64,000 nt of DNA from Vitis vinifera (lineage: Eukaryota; Streptophyta; Magnoliopsida; Vitales; Vitaceae), in assembly GCF_030704535.1 (NCBI RefSeq), contig NC_081818.1, positions 26,203,001-26,267,000 of the forward strand. Reading direction: 5' to 3'. Below are positions 12,070 to 23,825 of this stretch, in pieces. How positions within the stretch are numbered: the first letter of the stretch is position 1; each line of letters begins with the position of its first letter. The notes below the pieces were generated by a model. That model was not told the origin of the DNA, made no database searches, and saw nothing but the letters and a program-made list of their open reading frames with translations. The position numbers and the translations under genes were made by a program.

Positions 12070-14065
12070 TTAGTCTAATCCAAAAATAATCGTTCATGAA
12101 TCTTTATACAATTTTTCATATTTATCAAAACGTTTTTATAGATATGAGTAAGAGTCTGTTTGACAGTAATTATAAGAAAAAATTTTAATCTTTTTAACAT
12201 TTAAATTTTTTTATTATTTAAATGTTAAAAATATTATAAACGTTTTCTAAAATCACTACTAGAATAGTGGAACTGATTGGAGCCACACGTTCCAAAAGTG
12301 TGAGGACTCGTTGGACCAGGTCGTACCTGTATTTACAAAGTCAAAAAAAGGGAGGAAAAAGATAATAGGTCAAACAGAAATTGATTGAAATGTAAAAGGG
12401 GTGTGTAAAACTAAAAAGATGAATCCACTTGAAGACATGTACATCAATTTCCGAAGTCGAATCATGATTTGGTGGAAGCTATTAACTCTAATATTTTCAA
12501 TCTTAAAGAGGATAAGAGAGAAAGGAGGAGTCGTTGAATGTGGCTGCCTGCTTTTCCCTCCATGTTTTTGTCGTTAAAATAAGACAAGACCCCCCACGCT
12601 TTTTCTCATTTGCACTGGAAGTGGATGGAACAGGGCATCGACTATTCCCTCGTTTTCCTTTTCGCAAGTTGAAGGCAAGGCCACTTTCCTTTTCTCTCTC
12701 TCTTTTTCTTTCTTTCCAAACAGTGTACTGCCTTTTATTAAGCAGAAATTTGAAAAAGTTAGTGCAGAGTGGGGGAGTGATAATGAGGCAGAGCTGACGC
12801 AATCTCGATTCATGCCGACCACCAGACTCAAAACTCAGAAGAAAGATCCATGAATAAAGTCCATAATTATGGTGCACCTACATCAAAATAATGCATGTTT
12901 GTGGCGCTATAACACATGGGGGTTTCAGCCTTGGAGCCTGGAGGACCCCATTCTCCATTAAGATCCAAGACTTGAATTCTACGTGTGAGCCCACCTCTGC
13001 CCACCATGGTCCATGCTTGATTTCGCAAATGGCAAGTGATTAAACAATAAAACTATGCTTCTGAGAATAAATGTGTTGTCATGTAGCAGGGTGTGGTAGG
13101 CCACGCCCCACACCTAACAATCAAGGTGTCTTTTTGTTTGGTGGTTTGGGTTTCGTTTTCATAATTGAGATGGTTTGGGAGAGAATTCATCCATGTGGCC
13201 GCTGCGTGGCTTCTGGGTTTTTTTATTTTGCTTTCTCTCGTGTCTTGATGATTGATTTTTGGTTTTATTTGGTAATTGTGCAGGTTATATGTTTGTCAGT
13301 GATTGCATTGTAAGTCTGAAAATGTGGGTGTGGGGATGATATAGGAAGACGGTTTTTTATTTGGGCTTGAAAACAAGCCCAGCCCAGCCCAGACCAGCCC
13401 ATCCTTTTCATCAATGGGCCTTTGTTTCTGTGGGTTTTCTTGACTTTCGGTATTTATTAAAATGATTTGACAGAAAACATGACCTATTTAATAAATGGAT
13501 TAAATTGAAATGTGCATGAACCGACACATATGATTTGAACCCATTAATCACGTTAAGATCATTCCACATTTTTTACCATGTTCAAGACTTCTTCCTCTAT
13601 TTATTTTGTTTTTATATTATTTTGATACTTTCTCTTATTTATTTTGTTTTTATAATATTTTGAAAAGACAAGTTGATTTTTTTTTTTATATTGAAATGTC
13701 TTTGAAATAAGTTTCATAATTTTTAGATTTTTATTTTATTTTTTGGTATGATCTTATTTTAATTTTAAATTACTACATTTATACAAAAAGCCTTCTTTTT
13801 TCTAAAGATGACAATAAAACGGGTTCAAAATATGTCGTCATTATTCCAATCCGGCCTTATTTATTTAAAATAATTTTCATTTTTAACTCGTTTAACTTTT
13901 TAAAAAAAAATATTTTAAATTTTTTTAATAATTTTATAAATAATTAAATTATTATATTTTTATAATTTATTTTATCAAAAAATATTTATTATTAGTATTA
14001 TTATTATTTATGTATTATAAATAAGAATATAAAAATTAAATTAAATTAAATTTATATATAATCGA

Positions 14066-14106
14066 GAGTGGATGGGATGGGATGGGATGGGATGGGATGG
14101 GATGGG
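14066..14106. repeat. (GATGG)n microsatellite
   Basis: Seven or so near-perfect GGGAT/GATGG pentamers in a row lie upstream of the epimerase gene. Simple repeat, likely length-polymorphic. Confidence 0.9.
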
Positions 14107-14453
14107 ACAAGGTAGTAACTCATCCCAAATTTTACAAAAAAAAATCTCAATTCCGTTTATTTAAATTTTAAACTATTTAAACCCATCGTTGGAGCGGGTA
14201 TCCGAAAACCCGTCGTACTTTCCCTCTTGCGTCATCGAACGACGTCGTTTCAGTTCTGCGTTTCGTCCACACCCCAGTATTCAGTATTCGAGGGAATATG
14301 TTGTGGGAAAATGAATTAGGTGAAAGGACGCCATTTTGGACAACAAACCAACTACCCTCATTTCCCTTCTCTGGTTATCTCTCCCTCAGTCTCCATTTCT
14401 CTCCCTGACTCCATCGTCTCACCCGTTGATTTTCTCCCCTGACCCAGATTCCG

Positions 14454-17400
14454 ATGGCGCCGGCGAAGATCGCACCCTCTATGCTCTCCTCCGACTTCGC
14501 CAACTTGGCTTCCGAAGCCCAACGTATGCTCAGTTTTGGCGCCGACTGGCTCCACATGGACATCATGGTACGCTTCCTTCTTTATCATACGGTTTCCAAT
14601 CAATCTCCCCAATTTCCTATTCCTCTATTTTGTGGAAAATCAATGAATGTTGTATCTTTGATTATTCAATAAGCTGATTTTTTCCATGTTTCTATGTGCA
14701 GGATGGGTAGGTTGGATGCTTTGCTCTTTTTGCTTCTGGCCTGTTTGGTTTGGAATTTTGATTTCTTTTTTCTCTCTAATGAATAGAAGTGTTGATGTTT
14801 TGTTCCTTAGTACTCAATTTTGCATTTTCTGTCTTTTTTAATGTTGTGTTGAATGTGGGTTTGAATCATGAACAAGGACTAGGGCTTGATTTTGAATTTT
14901 TGTGGGGTGTGAAGTTCAGAGGTGGCTTGTTTTTTGAGTTGAATATGATGGGTGATCTAGTCGGAGGGGAAATTTACAAAATGGAACCATCTAAGTTAGA
15001 ATTGAAATGCACAGGATAAAATTGTATAGAGTAGGACAAACAATAGGTTGTCACTTTTAATTACAGGAGAGAAAATTTTCAAGTGGAGAGTTTTAATACC
15101 AAGTTGACTAAAGTTTCCAATGGGTGGAGGGTGATTGAACATGTGAAACAACAGAAAGCATCCAAAAGCTTGTGACCATTTGCCTGCAAACAAAGTGAAT
15201 TTTTAGTCTGAGACTCCTTTAGATGAGTGCCAACCATTTAACTCGTACTATATTGATGGGAAAGGTGATTATTCAATGCCTCTTTTGGAGCAAGAAATTT
15301 ATTTCATGTCACTCCTTTGTCCATCCATAAGTTTTGTTTGGGCAATTTTTACTGTATATAGGTTTTTCCTTACTATGCATTGTAAATCAATTTGATGGAC
15401 ACCATTCAATCCTGAGTTGTAGGTCTTAAAAATTGTGGCACAAGAATTCTTGTTGGGGGAACCTTTCGCACCGTGAGGATACAAGGTGTTTAACTAAATC
15501 TTTAATGTGAATCATATACACCGATGATATTTAACACAAGAACCTCTACACATGATATATTATATCGAGTATACCTCTTGTGTACATAGGTGCACCTCCT
15601 TTTGTTGGGCACTGTTTTATACATTTGCTTTTGCCTATAAAAAAATGATAGAATGCATTGAGAATTTTAAAATGTAATTGTAGACTCATAATATTGGTCG
15701 ATTATTTGGTTGTTATGCATAACTAATCTATGCTCGTTGTATTTTCTGTGAAATTCCTTCCCATTATTGAAGTTATTTTTTCATATTATAGTGCAGTAAG
15801 TAACTCCCTACATTTTTGTCACTTTAAGAGCCAAGTAACCGAAATACTCTCTTAGTGAGCTTATTAGGTCTTTGCGGCTTTAAATGATTAAAGAGAGAGA
15901 ATGAAGGAGTTTTTTTCGATGTTTTCTTGTAACAGTCATAACCATTTTTAAACTTGTGAAACATGATACTTTTTTAAAGAAATAAATGAATAACCCTAGA
16001 ATTGAGGTAGTACGGCTTGCCTTTGCTGCAATAAAAGAACTGCTGTGCATAATCTGTAACATGGATGTCTCCATGCTTCTGATCATATCAATGCCATTTT
16101 ATGTTTTGTTGTTATCATTATGGTTGGTTCCTTACTATCAAAATTTTAAAAGGCTATTGAGGCTTATGCCTTGAGGTGCCCCTCAAGGTGAGCATCTACG
16201 CATTAGCCTTGTGGTTATAGCCTCAATGCAGGGTAATTGAGGCTTAAGCCTCAAGGCTAATTCCTAGAGGCTTACAATAGTCTCAATGCAGGGTAATCGA
16301 GGCTTAAGCCTCAGCATGTTGGGCTTAAATCTTGAGGCTATAAGCTCAAGGCTATTGAGGCTTAAGCCTCAAATATTAAAAGGGTTTTAAAAGGTTTAGG
16401 GCCTTTGTGAGGTTTTGGTATATATGTTATGAGAGGTTTAAGCCTCAATATCCAATGCGTTTAATGGATTTGGGGTTTTGTGGTTTTTGATATAAATTTT
16501 TTAAGTTTTGTCTTGGGTTAGACATTTTACAAAATAAGGGCATAAGCTTCCAATTAACCCTTTAATGGGGTGGCTTCAATTGTTGGTTGCCGTAATGGTT
16601 GAGCTCATATATGATCATTCATCTTATTATTGGTAGATACAGGAAAAGGATCATTGCAATTAATGAACTATGAAGAAGAACATGATGGACATTAACATTG
16701 ATGAGAAGGATAGTAGAACAATTGGATATGATTTATGATTCTATGGCAGATCCTATTCGTGATGGTGATGGCAATGCTAGAGATCATTCAATGAAGCCTT
16801 GAGAGGGAGTTGGATTTTATAAGAGAGAAAGAGAAATTAAATTAGAAACTACTGACAATGACAAGCAATTGATTTGGTTATTATGAATTTTACAATTTTC
16901 TTATTATTTAGTTTTCATATGATTTTATTATTATTATTTATTTATTTTTGTTTAAGTTAAGGCTTATGCCTTATTCCATCTTGAGACTTATGCCTTGCCT
17001 CATTTAGGTAAAATGCCTAGAGATCATTTTTAGCCTTCCAAAACATTGCTTATTATTATTATTATTATTATTGGACCGATCAAAAAAAAAAATTATTGTT
17101 ATTATGATTGGTTCCTAACTTGGGCGGTTCCTATGGTTTAACTTGCTCCCATTGTGGATGATCTACTTAGTGAAACAAAAAATGCACCTCTGTAATTTCT
17201 TTAACTAGTTGAATCCTCTGAAGTACAACTATTGGATTATTTGCACTTATGCTCATTTTCTTTTCCATAGGCACTTTGTTCCGAACCTTACTATTGGTGC
17301 CCCAGTCATTGAGAGTCTGAGAAAGCACACAAAGTAAAACTTTCATGGTTCCTTGACTTTCAACAAATTTTAAACTTTAACTTCCTGGATGTTGGCATTT

Positions 17401-18665
17401 TCTTGCTATAACCAGAGAAAATATCATTTTTCTTCTCTTACAGTGCATATCTGGATTGCCACCTGATGGTCACAAATCCTCTTGATTATGTGGAGCCTCT
17501 AGGAAAAGCTGGTGCTTCAGGTTTCACATTTCATGTTGAGGTATCCAAAGGTGAGCTACAGTATTGATGGTTTTTCCTCTTTGTTTAGTCTTTATCATTT
17601 TAGATTTATTATCTTTATTTCTGTTCCAAATGTGGTATTGCTTTTTCAGAGAATTGGCAAGAGCTTGTTGAAAGAATTAGGTCAAAAGGTATGAGGCCAG
17701 GTGTGGCCTTGAAGCCTGGAACACCCATTGAAGAAGTTTATCCATTGGTATCCATTTTGTCTCTTTCCTTTTGAGGATTCAAATCTGGGTTGTCAGCTAG
17801 TTCTTGTTTTGGATGGAATAGTGTGAAATCATGATTCTAATGGATTTCATCCAGATAAATCAAGATTACTGGTGTTTTGTGTAATTATTGAGTACAGTAT
17901 AAAGCCTCCTGAGAACCCCTGCAATTATGTGTTAAAATTTCCCTTTTGGTCCACAGGTTGAAGGTGAAAATCCAGTGGAAATGGTCCTTGTCATGACTGT
18001 GGAACCTGGATTTGGTGGACAAAAATTCATGCCAGAAATGATGGATAAGGTGCAATTATGCTCCTTTCTTTCTATCTCTTCTTCTTCCTCTTGTATTTTT
18101 CTTTAAATTCCAATTCTTCTTGTCAGTATCTATCCTTTTGTTCCCATAACCCATTTCCTTTTCTTGGATCTCGACGTTCAGGTACGTGCATTGAGAAAGA
18201 AGTACCCTTCACTTGATATTGAGGTGAGTCCATCTCTTCATTGTCTTCAATATTTCTAATTACAGTTAAGCATTTCCCTGGCTTCTGTTCAAGCAATGAT
18301 GCTTCATATGATGGTCTATGTGCTTTTCGTGATTTGCCTGTATGTGGAGATAATAATAATATATGATTAACTGCACCGAACTCAGATCTATACCACTTGT
18401 CTTGTGGTATGCATGTGAAAATTGTAGCCATTTTTTTGAAATAGAAACTCAACGAAAAGGGACTGCACATTTCAACTGCAACAACCATTTGAGATAGGTT
18501 TTCCACTTTGTTTTGCAGGTAGACGGTGGTTTAGGGCCTTCTACCATTGACATGGCTGCTTCAGCAGGAGCCAATTGCATCGTTGCAGGGAGCTCAGTAT
18601 TTGGAGCCCCCAAGCCAGAGCAAGTTATATCTCTTCTGAGAAAAAGCGTGGAGGAAGCCCAGTGA
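14454..18665 (+). CDS. Ribulose-phosphate 3-epimerase, cytosolic type (8 exons, 222 aa)
   Basis: Interconverts D-ribulose 5-phosphate and D-xylulose 5-phosphate in the pentose phosphate pathway. Exons: 14454-14567, 14702-14706, 17271-17333, 17444-17550, 17650-17747, 17957-18049, 18182-18223, 18519-18665. They total 669 nt. The (beta/alpha)8 barrel is complete: start [15 protein letters not shown], metal and catalytic residues His34, Asp36 and His67, the signature MDGHFVPN from residue 38, a phosphate-binding [10 protein letters not shown] loop, and catalytic Asp176 in VDGGL. There is no transit peptide before the barrel, so it is the cytosolic form rather than the Calvin-cycle plastid form. 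Exon 2 is only GATGG; without it the DGHF signature and the frame are lost. Intron 2 (14707-17270) is large and carries a transposon relic. A polyadenylation-type AATAAA lies at 18795-18800. Confidence 0.96.
16150..17050. mobile_element. Degenerate DNA-transposon relic in epimerase intron 2 (hAT-like, tentative)
   Basis: The block opens near an AAAAGGCTATTGAGGCTTATGCC segment and closes near TTTTAGCCTTCCAAAACATTG, whose reverse complement partly matches the opening (TTTT-AAGGCTA). Inside are three perfect 14-bp palindromes GAGGCTTAAGCCTC at 16239-16252, 16299-16312 and 16357-16370, the first two in a 60-bp direct duplication. Subterminal motif clusters of this kind are typical of hAT elements. 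No transposase frame survives. Family assignment is an inference. Confidence 0.45.
17049..17073. repeat. (ATT)n microsatellite in intron
   Basis: Eight or so perfect TTA/ATT triplets lie inside intron 2 of the epimerase gene, just right of the transposon relic. Confidence 0.85.
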
Positions 18666-18794
18666 AATTGTTGATAAGACAACCAAGATTTCGAAGAATT
18701 GTAATTGTTGATAAGACAAGCAAGATACTGATAATATTTTATCGCCACATCCACTTGTTTACACTATTTAACTCCGTTAAAATTTTGGAAGTAC

Positions 18795-18800
18795 AATAAA
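18795..18800 (+). terminator. Polyadenylation signal of the epimerase gene
   Basis: A canonical AATAAA lies 130 bp after the stop codon at 18663-18665, a normal distance for a plant 3' UTR. Cleavage site not determined. Confidence 0.6.
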
Positions 18801-18809
18801 ACCAGATGA

Positions 18810-20480
18810 TTTGTTAGTGTCATCCACTTCATCATCTCATGCCTCTTGACTTTTCCTCAAGTGCTATGTATAACCATAAGTCCCGCAGGAGACAATGCGT
18901 TCACGATGTTTCAGAACATATCATATCTTTCCCACCCAAATATTGCATTTCTGCTCTGTTTTCATCTTCTTTTCTTATGCAGTGCCTAACAATTTATTAT
19001 GTGGTAATTTTGTAGTATTACCGGCATTCTAGATTGTAGTCTAGATTCTTGAGTTCATGCTGTGTGGATAGGATACCGATCCAATCCAGTGAACCAGAAC
19101 TTATGCTGTGATATTTTTAATGTCAACCTCCCCATGACATTGTCTCCATGGGCACATGTACAATAATTCAGAAGCCACAAATATAAGTATTCCAAGATCC
19201 ATATCCGATGCATTGGCAACAGAGGTCCTTCACCGCCCTCATTGATTATGGTTCTTGACAAAAGAAACCTTTCAAGGCTCACTAAGGCATGTTCCTAAGT
19301 CTCCTTTTCTCTGAATTATTTTTATTTTTATTTTTGAAGCAGTCGAGTGGTAAGCACGTGCTATCACATGCACGTGGCCGCCCTCCAAGATCGAATTTTT
19401 GTCTATCGATACTTGGATCCTTGAGTCGGTTAGCCCCTCACCCCATTTTTAAGACATCCAAGCTGGTGTTATCCCTTCAAAAACCAGGTTCATGTGATAA
19501 AAAGATCAAACCAGCTGATAAGTGAGTTGTATGCATATGGGCCACACCCTACCCTTGTGTCCCTTAGCACTAGACTCAATTGAATGACTTTACAAGCCAG
19601 CGACAAATAAAGTGGTTCTTTATGGGGGGTATTGGAGCTTGTCAACCTAGGAAACTCATTCTAAATTTGACCTATTTTTCCGTAGCCTCTTTTCTGTGCC
19701 TCTGCTTTACCATGCATGGATGTCTCATCAATTCAAGTGATATAATCCTTCTTTCTTTTCCCACCATGCACGCCACTATCATGCTATCTGGTCACCATTG
19801 TAATCTTTGGAAGCTTGTCCATGCCTTTTTATGTTGTGACATATAATTCTATATAAGTTGAAGGTGTATATCCATGCATGTACACCTCGTATTTGAATTG
19901 ATGTAGTTTCCATGCTTGTCCTCTGTTTTTCAGATTCATGAATGGAGCTATGATGACTATACGTATGCACCCAAGCTATCAAAGATTAAAGGTAAGGTGC
20001 TCATCTTTATCTGAATATCACATGGCTTATCTTGATAATCTGAATCAGAGGAGGGGTTTGGTCATTGAACTAATAATTTATGCAAAGGAAAATTGATACT
20101 GCAACAGGAACAAAGCTGGGCCAGTCTGTGCAAGTGGGTGCAAGGACATGAATGAGTCTGAGTTAGAAGCATGTTAATGTATCTAAAAGCTGGTGGGAGC
20201 CCAAGAGAGGAAGCTATGAGCTCTGGAAGTTGAGAACTTGGGAGAGATCACCTCCCCCTAGCCAATGGAATCAAGCCCAAGGAAAGGGGGTTAGCCAAAC
20301 AGCTGGAATCAGAGTAAAAATATGCACCTCTTTGTCATCCCCAAGAGTTCTGTCCAAACAGATTTTTAAAATACTCTCTTTTTAACACCATTTTGTATGG
20401 ATCCAAAATATTCACTCTCTTAAAGTAAGAAAGTTATTCTTTTATAACAGGTTTCCTAGGTTGAAAGGCGTGGTCGGGGC
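18810..20480. other. Intergenic region between the epimerase and LysM kinase genes
   Basis: No gene can be supported; open frames at 18575-18799, 19055-19525 and 19580-19982 have no domains. A possible SINE is listed separately. The last ~200 bp before 20481 probably contain the promoter and leader of the LysM kinase gene, including pyrimidine-rich and TTTTATAA-type stretches, but no start site can be fixed. Confidence 0.5.
19339..19560 (+). mobile_element. Possible tRNA-derived SINE fragment
   Basis: The stretch begins with an A-box-like AGTCGAGTGGTAAGCAC and, about 40 bp on, has a B-box-like AGATCGAAT, the spacing of the internal pol III promoter in plant SINEs. Downstream is about 170 bp of unrelated sequence with no clear tail. 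No target duplication was identified, so the boundaries are approximate. Confidence 0.4.
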
Positions 20481-22508
20481 ATGGCTGCTCTCATCAATAA
20501 CTTCTATCTAAGAGCTTTGTTTTTGTTCATCCTTGTATTTGTCTCCACTCTGGGACAGAGCTTGCTAAGCTGTGAGACCTCCTCCCGGGATGCTTCTGGC
20601 TACTACTGCAATGGAAATGGATCCCAGAAACAGTGTGGGACTTTTGCACTTCTTCGCACCAATTCCTACTACTCATCTCTTTTCAATCTGAGCTTCTACT
20701 TAGGGATTGATCGGTTCTTGATTGCAGAAGCAAATGGCTTCTCTGCTGACACAGAGTTACTTCCATACAATCTGCCTTTGTTGATCCCAATTGAATGTAA
20801 ATGTAAGGCCGGTTTCTTTCAGGCTGAACTCACTAAAACTACCATAGAAGGGGAAAGCTTCTTTGGCATTGCTGAATCGCTGGAGGGCCTGACCACCTGC
20901 AAAGCCATCCGAGAAAGGAACCCGAGCATCCAACCATGGGGTCTTGCAGATAAAGTCCGGTTGCTAATCCCATTGAGATGTGCCTGCCCATCATCATCTG
21001 AACTTATTCAAGAAACAAAGCTTTTGCTGTCTTATCCCGTAAGTGAAGGTGATACGGTTCCTAGCTTAGCCTTCAAGTTCAATACTACTTCAGAAGCTAT
21101 TATCTCAGCAAACAACAGATCAGGAGCAACTCTGAGACTAGGAAGCCTAGCACCGGTTTCATCGCTCCTGATTCCACTCAGAGATAAGCCCACCCTTGGT
21201 TCCCCTGCGAAGCCTCGTGAGCCGAATTTGGGTCTTCCAGCAACCAGCATCCCAGTAATTAATCCGCACAAGAAGAAAACAAAAATGTGGAAGATTGGAG
21301 TTTATATTGCAGTTAGTGGGGTTGCAGTTGGAGCAAGCGTTGCCATTGCTGCAGCCGTCTTGGTGATCCACTGGAAGCGGAAGAAGCAGAATGCTTACAA
21401 GATGGGAGATGTGGAGCTACAACAGCTTGGCTTGAGTGTAAGAACCACCAGTGAGAAAAAAGTCTCGTTTGAGGGATCCCAAGATCCTATCGATCAGATC
21501 ATCGACTCCACCCCGCATAAGATTGTAGTGGAGACATACACTATGTTGGAGCTGAGAAAAGCTACAGAGGACTTCAATTCAAGCAATCTCATTGAGGGAT
21601 CGGTGTTTCATGGTCGTCTCAATGGCAAGAACTTGGCAATAAAGCATACACATCCAGAAGCCATTTCCAAGATAGAGTTTGGGCTTTTTCATGATGCAAT
21701 TCACCATCATCCCAACATAATGAGGCTGTTAGGGACATGCTTGAATGAAGGTCCTGATTCATATTTGATTTTTGAGTATGCCAAGAACGGGTCCTTGAAG
21801 GACTGGCTGCATGGTGGGCTGGCAATGAAGAGCCAATTCATTGCCTCCTGCTATTGTTTCTTGACATGGAACCAAAGGTTGAGGATTTGTCTTGATGTAG
21901 CAATGGCCTTGCAGTACATGCACCACATAATGCACCCCTGCTATGTTCACCGAAACATAAAAAGCCGAAACATCTTCTTAGATGAAGAGTTCAATGCTAA
22001 GATTGGGAATTTTGGCATGGCAAGATGTTTTGAAGATGATGCTGAAGACTCCCAGCCTTATTCAACTGCCTCTTGGAGTAAAGGGTATTTAGCTCCAGAA
22101 TATCTTCACCAGGGTATAATCTCCCCAACCCTTGATATTTTTGCTTATGGGGTGGTTTTGCTGGAGGTTTTATCTGGGAAAACACCCATAACCAGGGCTG
22201 ATGATAAGGGAGGAGGGAGAGTTTGGCTTCCAGAGAAAATCAAGTCCATATTAGGCTCAGAAAACACAGAGGAGCTCAGAGACTGGATGGACAGCGCATT
22301 GGGTGAGAATTATTCGTTTGATGCTGCCATCACATTGGCCAATCTTGCAAGAGTTTGCACAGACGAAAATCCATGCTCCAGACCCAGTGCTGGGGAAATT
22401 GTTGAAAAGTTATCAAGATTGGTGGAACAGCTACCAGAGGGAGAGCAATTTTCTATCTGCGAAAGCTCTTCCAAGCCCCTAGTCAAGGCTGCTGCAAACA
22501 GCCTATGA
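20481..22508 (+). CDS. LysM receptor-like pseudokinase, LYK2 type (675 aa, single exon)
   Basis: Type I plasma-membrane receptor-like protein. Order: signal peptide (1-25), an extracellular region with three LysM-like modules tied by CxC motifs (CKC and CAC, after IPIE and IPLR), a membrane segment at about 271-296 followed by a KRKK stop-transfer, a juxtamembrane region with SVRTTSEKKVSFEGSQD, and a kinase fold from about 350. Lys388 of the AIK motif is kept, but the glycine loop is reduced to IEGSVFHG, the catalytic HRD is H490-R491-N492 and DFG is N510-F511-G512; APEYL is kept. Both catalytic aspartates being Asn argues for a pseudokinase. The absence of introns, the SCYCFL-W insert before the catalytic loop and the NIKSRNIFL segment fit LYK2 as I recall it. 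LysM receptor kinases sense chitin or Nod-factor-like glycans, usually in complexes; the ligand of LYK2 is not established by this sequence. Possible alternative label: LYK4/5-like. Confidence 0.93.
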   Translation: MAALINNFYLRALFLFILVFVSTLGQSLLSCETSSRDASGYYCNGNGSQKQCGTFALLRTNSYYSSLFNLSFYLGIDRFLIAEANGFSADTELLPYNLPLLIPIECKCKAGFFQAELTKTTIEGESFFGIAESLEGLTTCKAIRERNPSIQPWGLADKVRLLIPLRCACPSSSELIQETKLLLSYPVSEGDTVPSLAFKFNTTSEAIISANNRSGATLRLGSLAPVSSLLIPLRDKPTLGSPAKPREPNLGLPATSIPVINPHKKKTKMWKIGVYIAVSGVAVGASVAIAAAVLVIHWKRKKQNAYKMGDVELQQLGLSVRTTSEKKVSFEGSQDPIDQIIDSTPHKIVVETYTMLELRKATEDFNSSNLIEGSVFHGRLNGKNLAIKHTHPEAISKIEFGLFHDAIHHHPNIMRLLGTCLNEGPDSYLIFEYAKNGSLKDWLHGGLAMKSQFIASCYCFLTWNQRLRICLDVAMALQYMHHIMHPCYVHRNIKSRNIFLDEEFNAKIGNFGMARCFEDDAEDSQPYSTASWSKGYLAPEYLHQGIISPTLDIFAYGVVLLEVLSGKTPITRADDKGGGRVWLPEKIKSILGSENTEELRDWMDSALGENYSFDAAITLANLARVCTDENPCSRPSAGEIVEKLSRLVEQLPEGEQFSICESSSKPLVKAAANSL

Positions 22509-23822
22509 AAACTATAAACTATAGACAACCATCCTCATACTGATTCTAGCTTTTGTGTCGCTTAGGAATTTATCTAGAGTGTTTGGCTCTTGGTATCTTC
22601 ATAAGGGTAGTGGGGTCCTGTACATATGTAATTAAGAAACTGAATTGGACACGGTTTAGCTTCAACTCTGTACTCTCTCTCCCCCTGTTTCTCTGTCTGT
22701 CTCTGCTTCTGAAATAATAAATGCAGTTCGTACTGAGTTTTAAGGTCATATATTATACAATAGGAAGGCTACTATGGTCTGTGCATCAATTTCCCCAACA
22801 TATTCTCAGGTTGCTAGGCTTCATTGAAGAACACGCAATTTTGACTCTCAGTCAAAAGATCAGTCATCAATATCGAGCCAATGTTAAAACAAGATTATAA
22901 TGTCATCAAAAGTTTACAGAGCCATGATTGTATATGAGTGCTCTGCAACAAAAAAAAAAAAACCCCTGGGTGCTCTCCATGGCACACTTCAAACTCTAGT
23001 GTATCGTATTATGGAGCTAATAGGATCCCCTAATCAGTCCTAATCCTTGTGGACCCTCTGTTTTGGATTGCCACAACACCCTTTTGTGCCTTCCTCCATA
23101 AGGTCACATATTTCTTGATGGACTGAATCGGATTCGAAGCCCATCAGACTGGATGGAAGCTTTAGTTGGACTTCAGTGGATAAAACTTCAACATTAGCCC
23201 AGCCCAATATTAAATTGGATTGGGATTTCTCGACCCAAATCAATTTTCTTTGTCTCTACCGATTGGGCTTGATTAAACTGACCCTCGTGCCAATTAAGAA
23301 TGAGGTTAGAAGGGAACTAGATTGGCATTTGGATGGTTCAATTGGTTAGCTTTGAGCAGTAAATCAAATCGAACTAATTTAATCAGTTTTCATACATTAA
23401 GAACCAAACTACCTAAACATAAAAGAGGAAATTGATCGGTTTGATTTAATTTAATTTGATTTAGTAACAATAATCGATCTCATGATTTACGTCAATTCAA
23501 TTTAATAAAAAAAACATTTTTTTTGTTACTAAATTAAAAAACTTATAATTGAACATTGTGGGTTAAAAAACATAAATAATGCTAATACAACAAATTACTC
23601 AAATCAATTTTTGTAACATCTTTTAAACAATCTTATCATAACCCTATCATATGAGTAACTCTTGATATAGTTCATTCCAACCCCATTATAGAAAAGAAAA
23701 AAATATGTAGATGTGAATTTAGGTCCCACTAAATATAAAAATGTCCATCAAATTAATAGTTATTATGTATTATAGTTATGATTTGATTTATTATCGGTTT
23801 TTTAAATGAGTCATTTTTTCTA
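22509..23822. other. 3' flank of LYK2 gene and intergenic DNA
   Basis: A CT-rich stretch (about 22672-22710) and an AATAATAAA polyadenylation-like signal near 22714 end the LYK2 transcript unit. Beyond about 22750 the sequence is AT-rich, with a stretch near 23330-23480 of degenerate repeats of AATTTGATTTA type. No gene is supported; the frame at 23040-23243 (-) has no domain. Confidence 0.55.
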
Positions 23823-23825
23823 TTA

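Larger units (their letters stand above)
7400..14330. other. Long intergenic region, AT-rich, with scattered repeat relics
   Basis: No protein gene can be supported in these ~6.9 kb. 7400-7560 is the purine-rich 5' flank of the upstream minus-strand gene. 8665-8700 carries telomere-like TTAGGG/TTTAGGG units. About 10340-10730 and 11797-12069 are repeat elements, listed separately. 12500-12880 is open in several frames on both strands but has no domain. 13370-13400 has a short CCCAG tandem run. About 14066-14106 is a (GATGG)n microsatellite about 250 bp upstream of the epimerase gene leader. Confidence 0.6.

Noticed and set aside
12503-12877. 124-codon minus-strand frame with overlapping frames on the other strand
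   Set aside because: Low-complexity Arg/Glu/Lys stretch over a CT-rich run; no domain and open in several frames at once.
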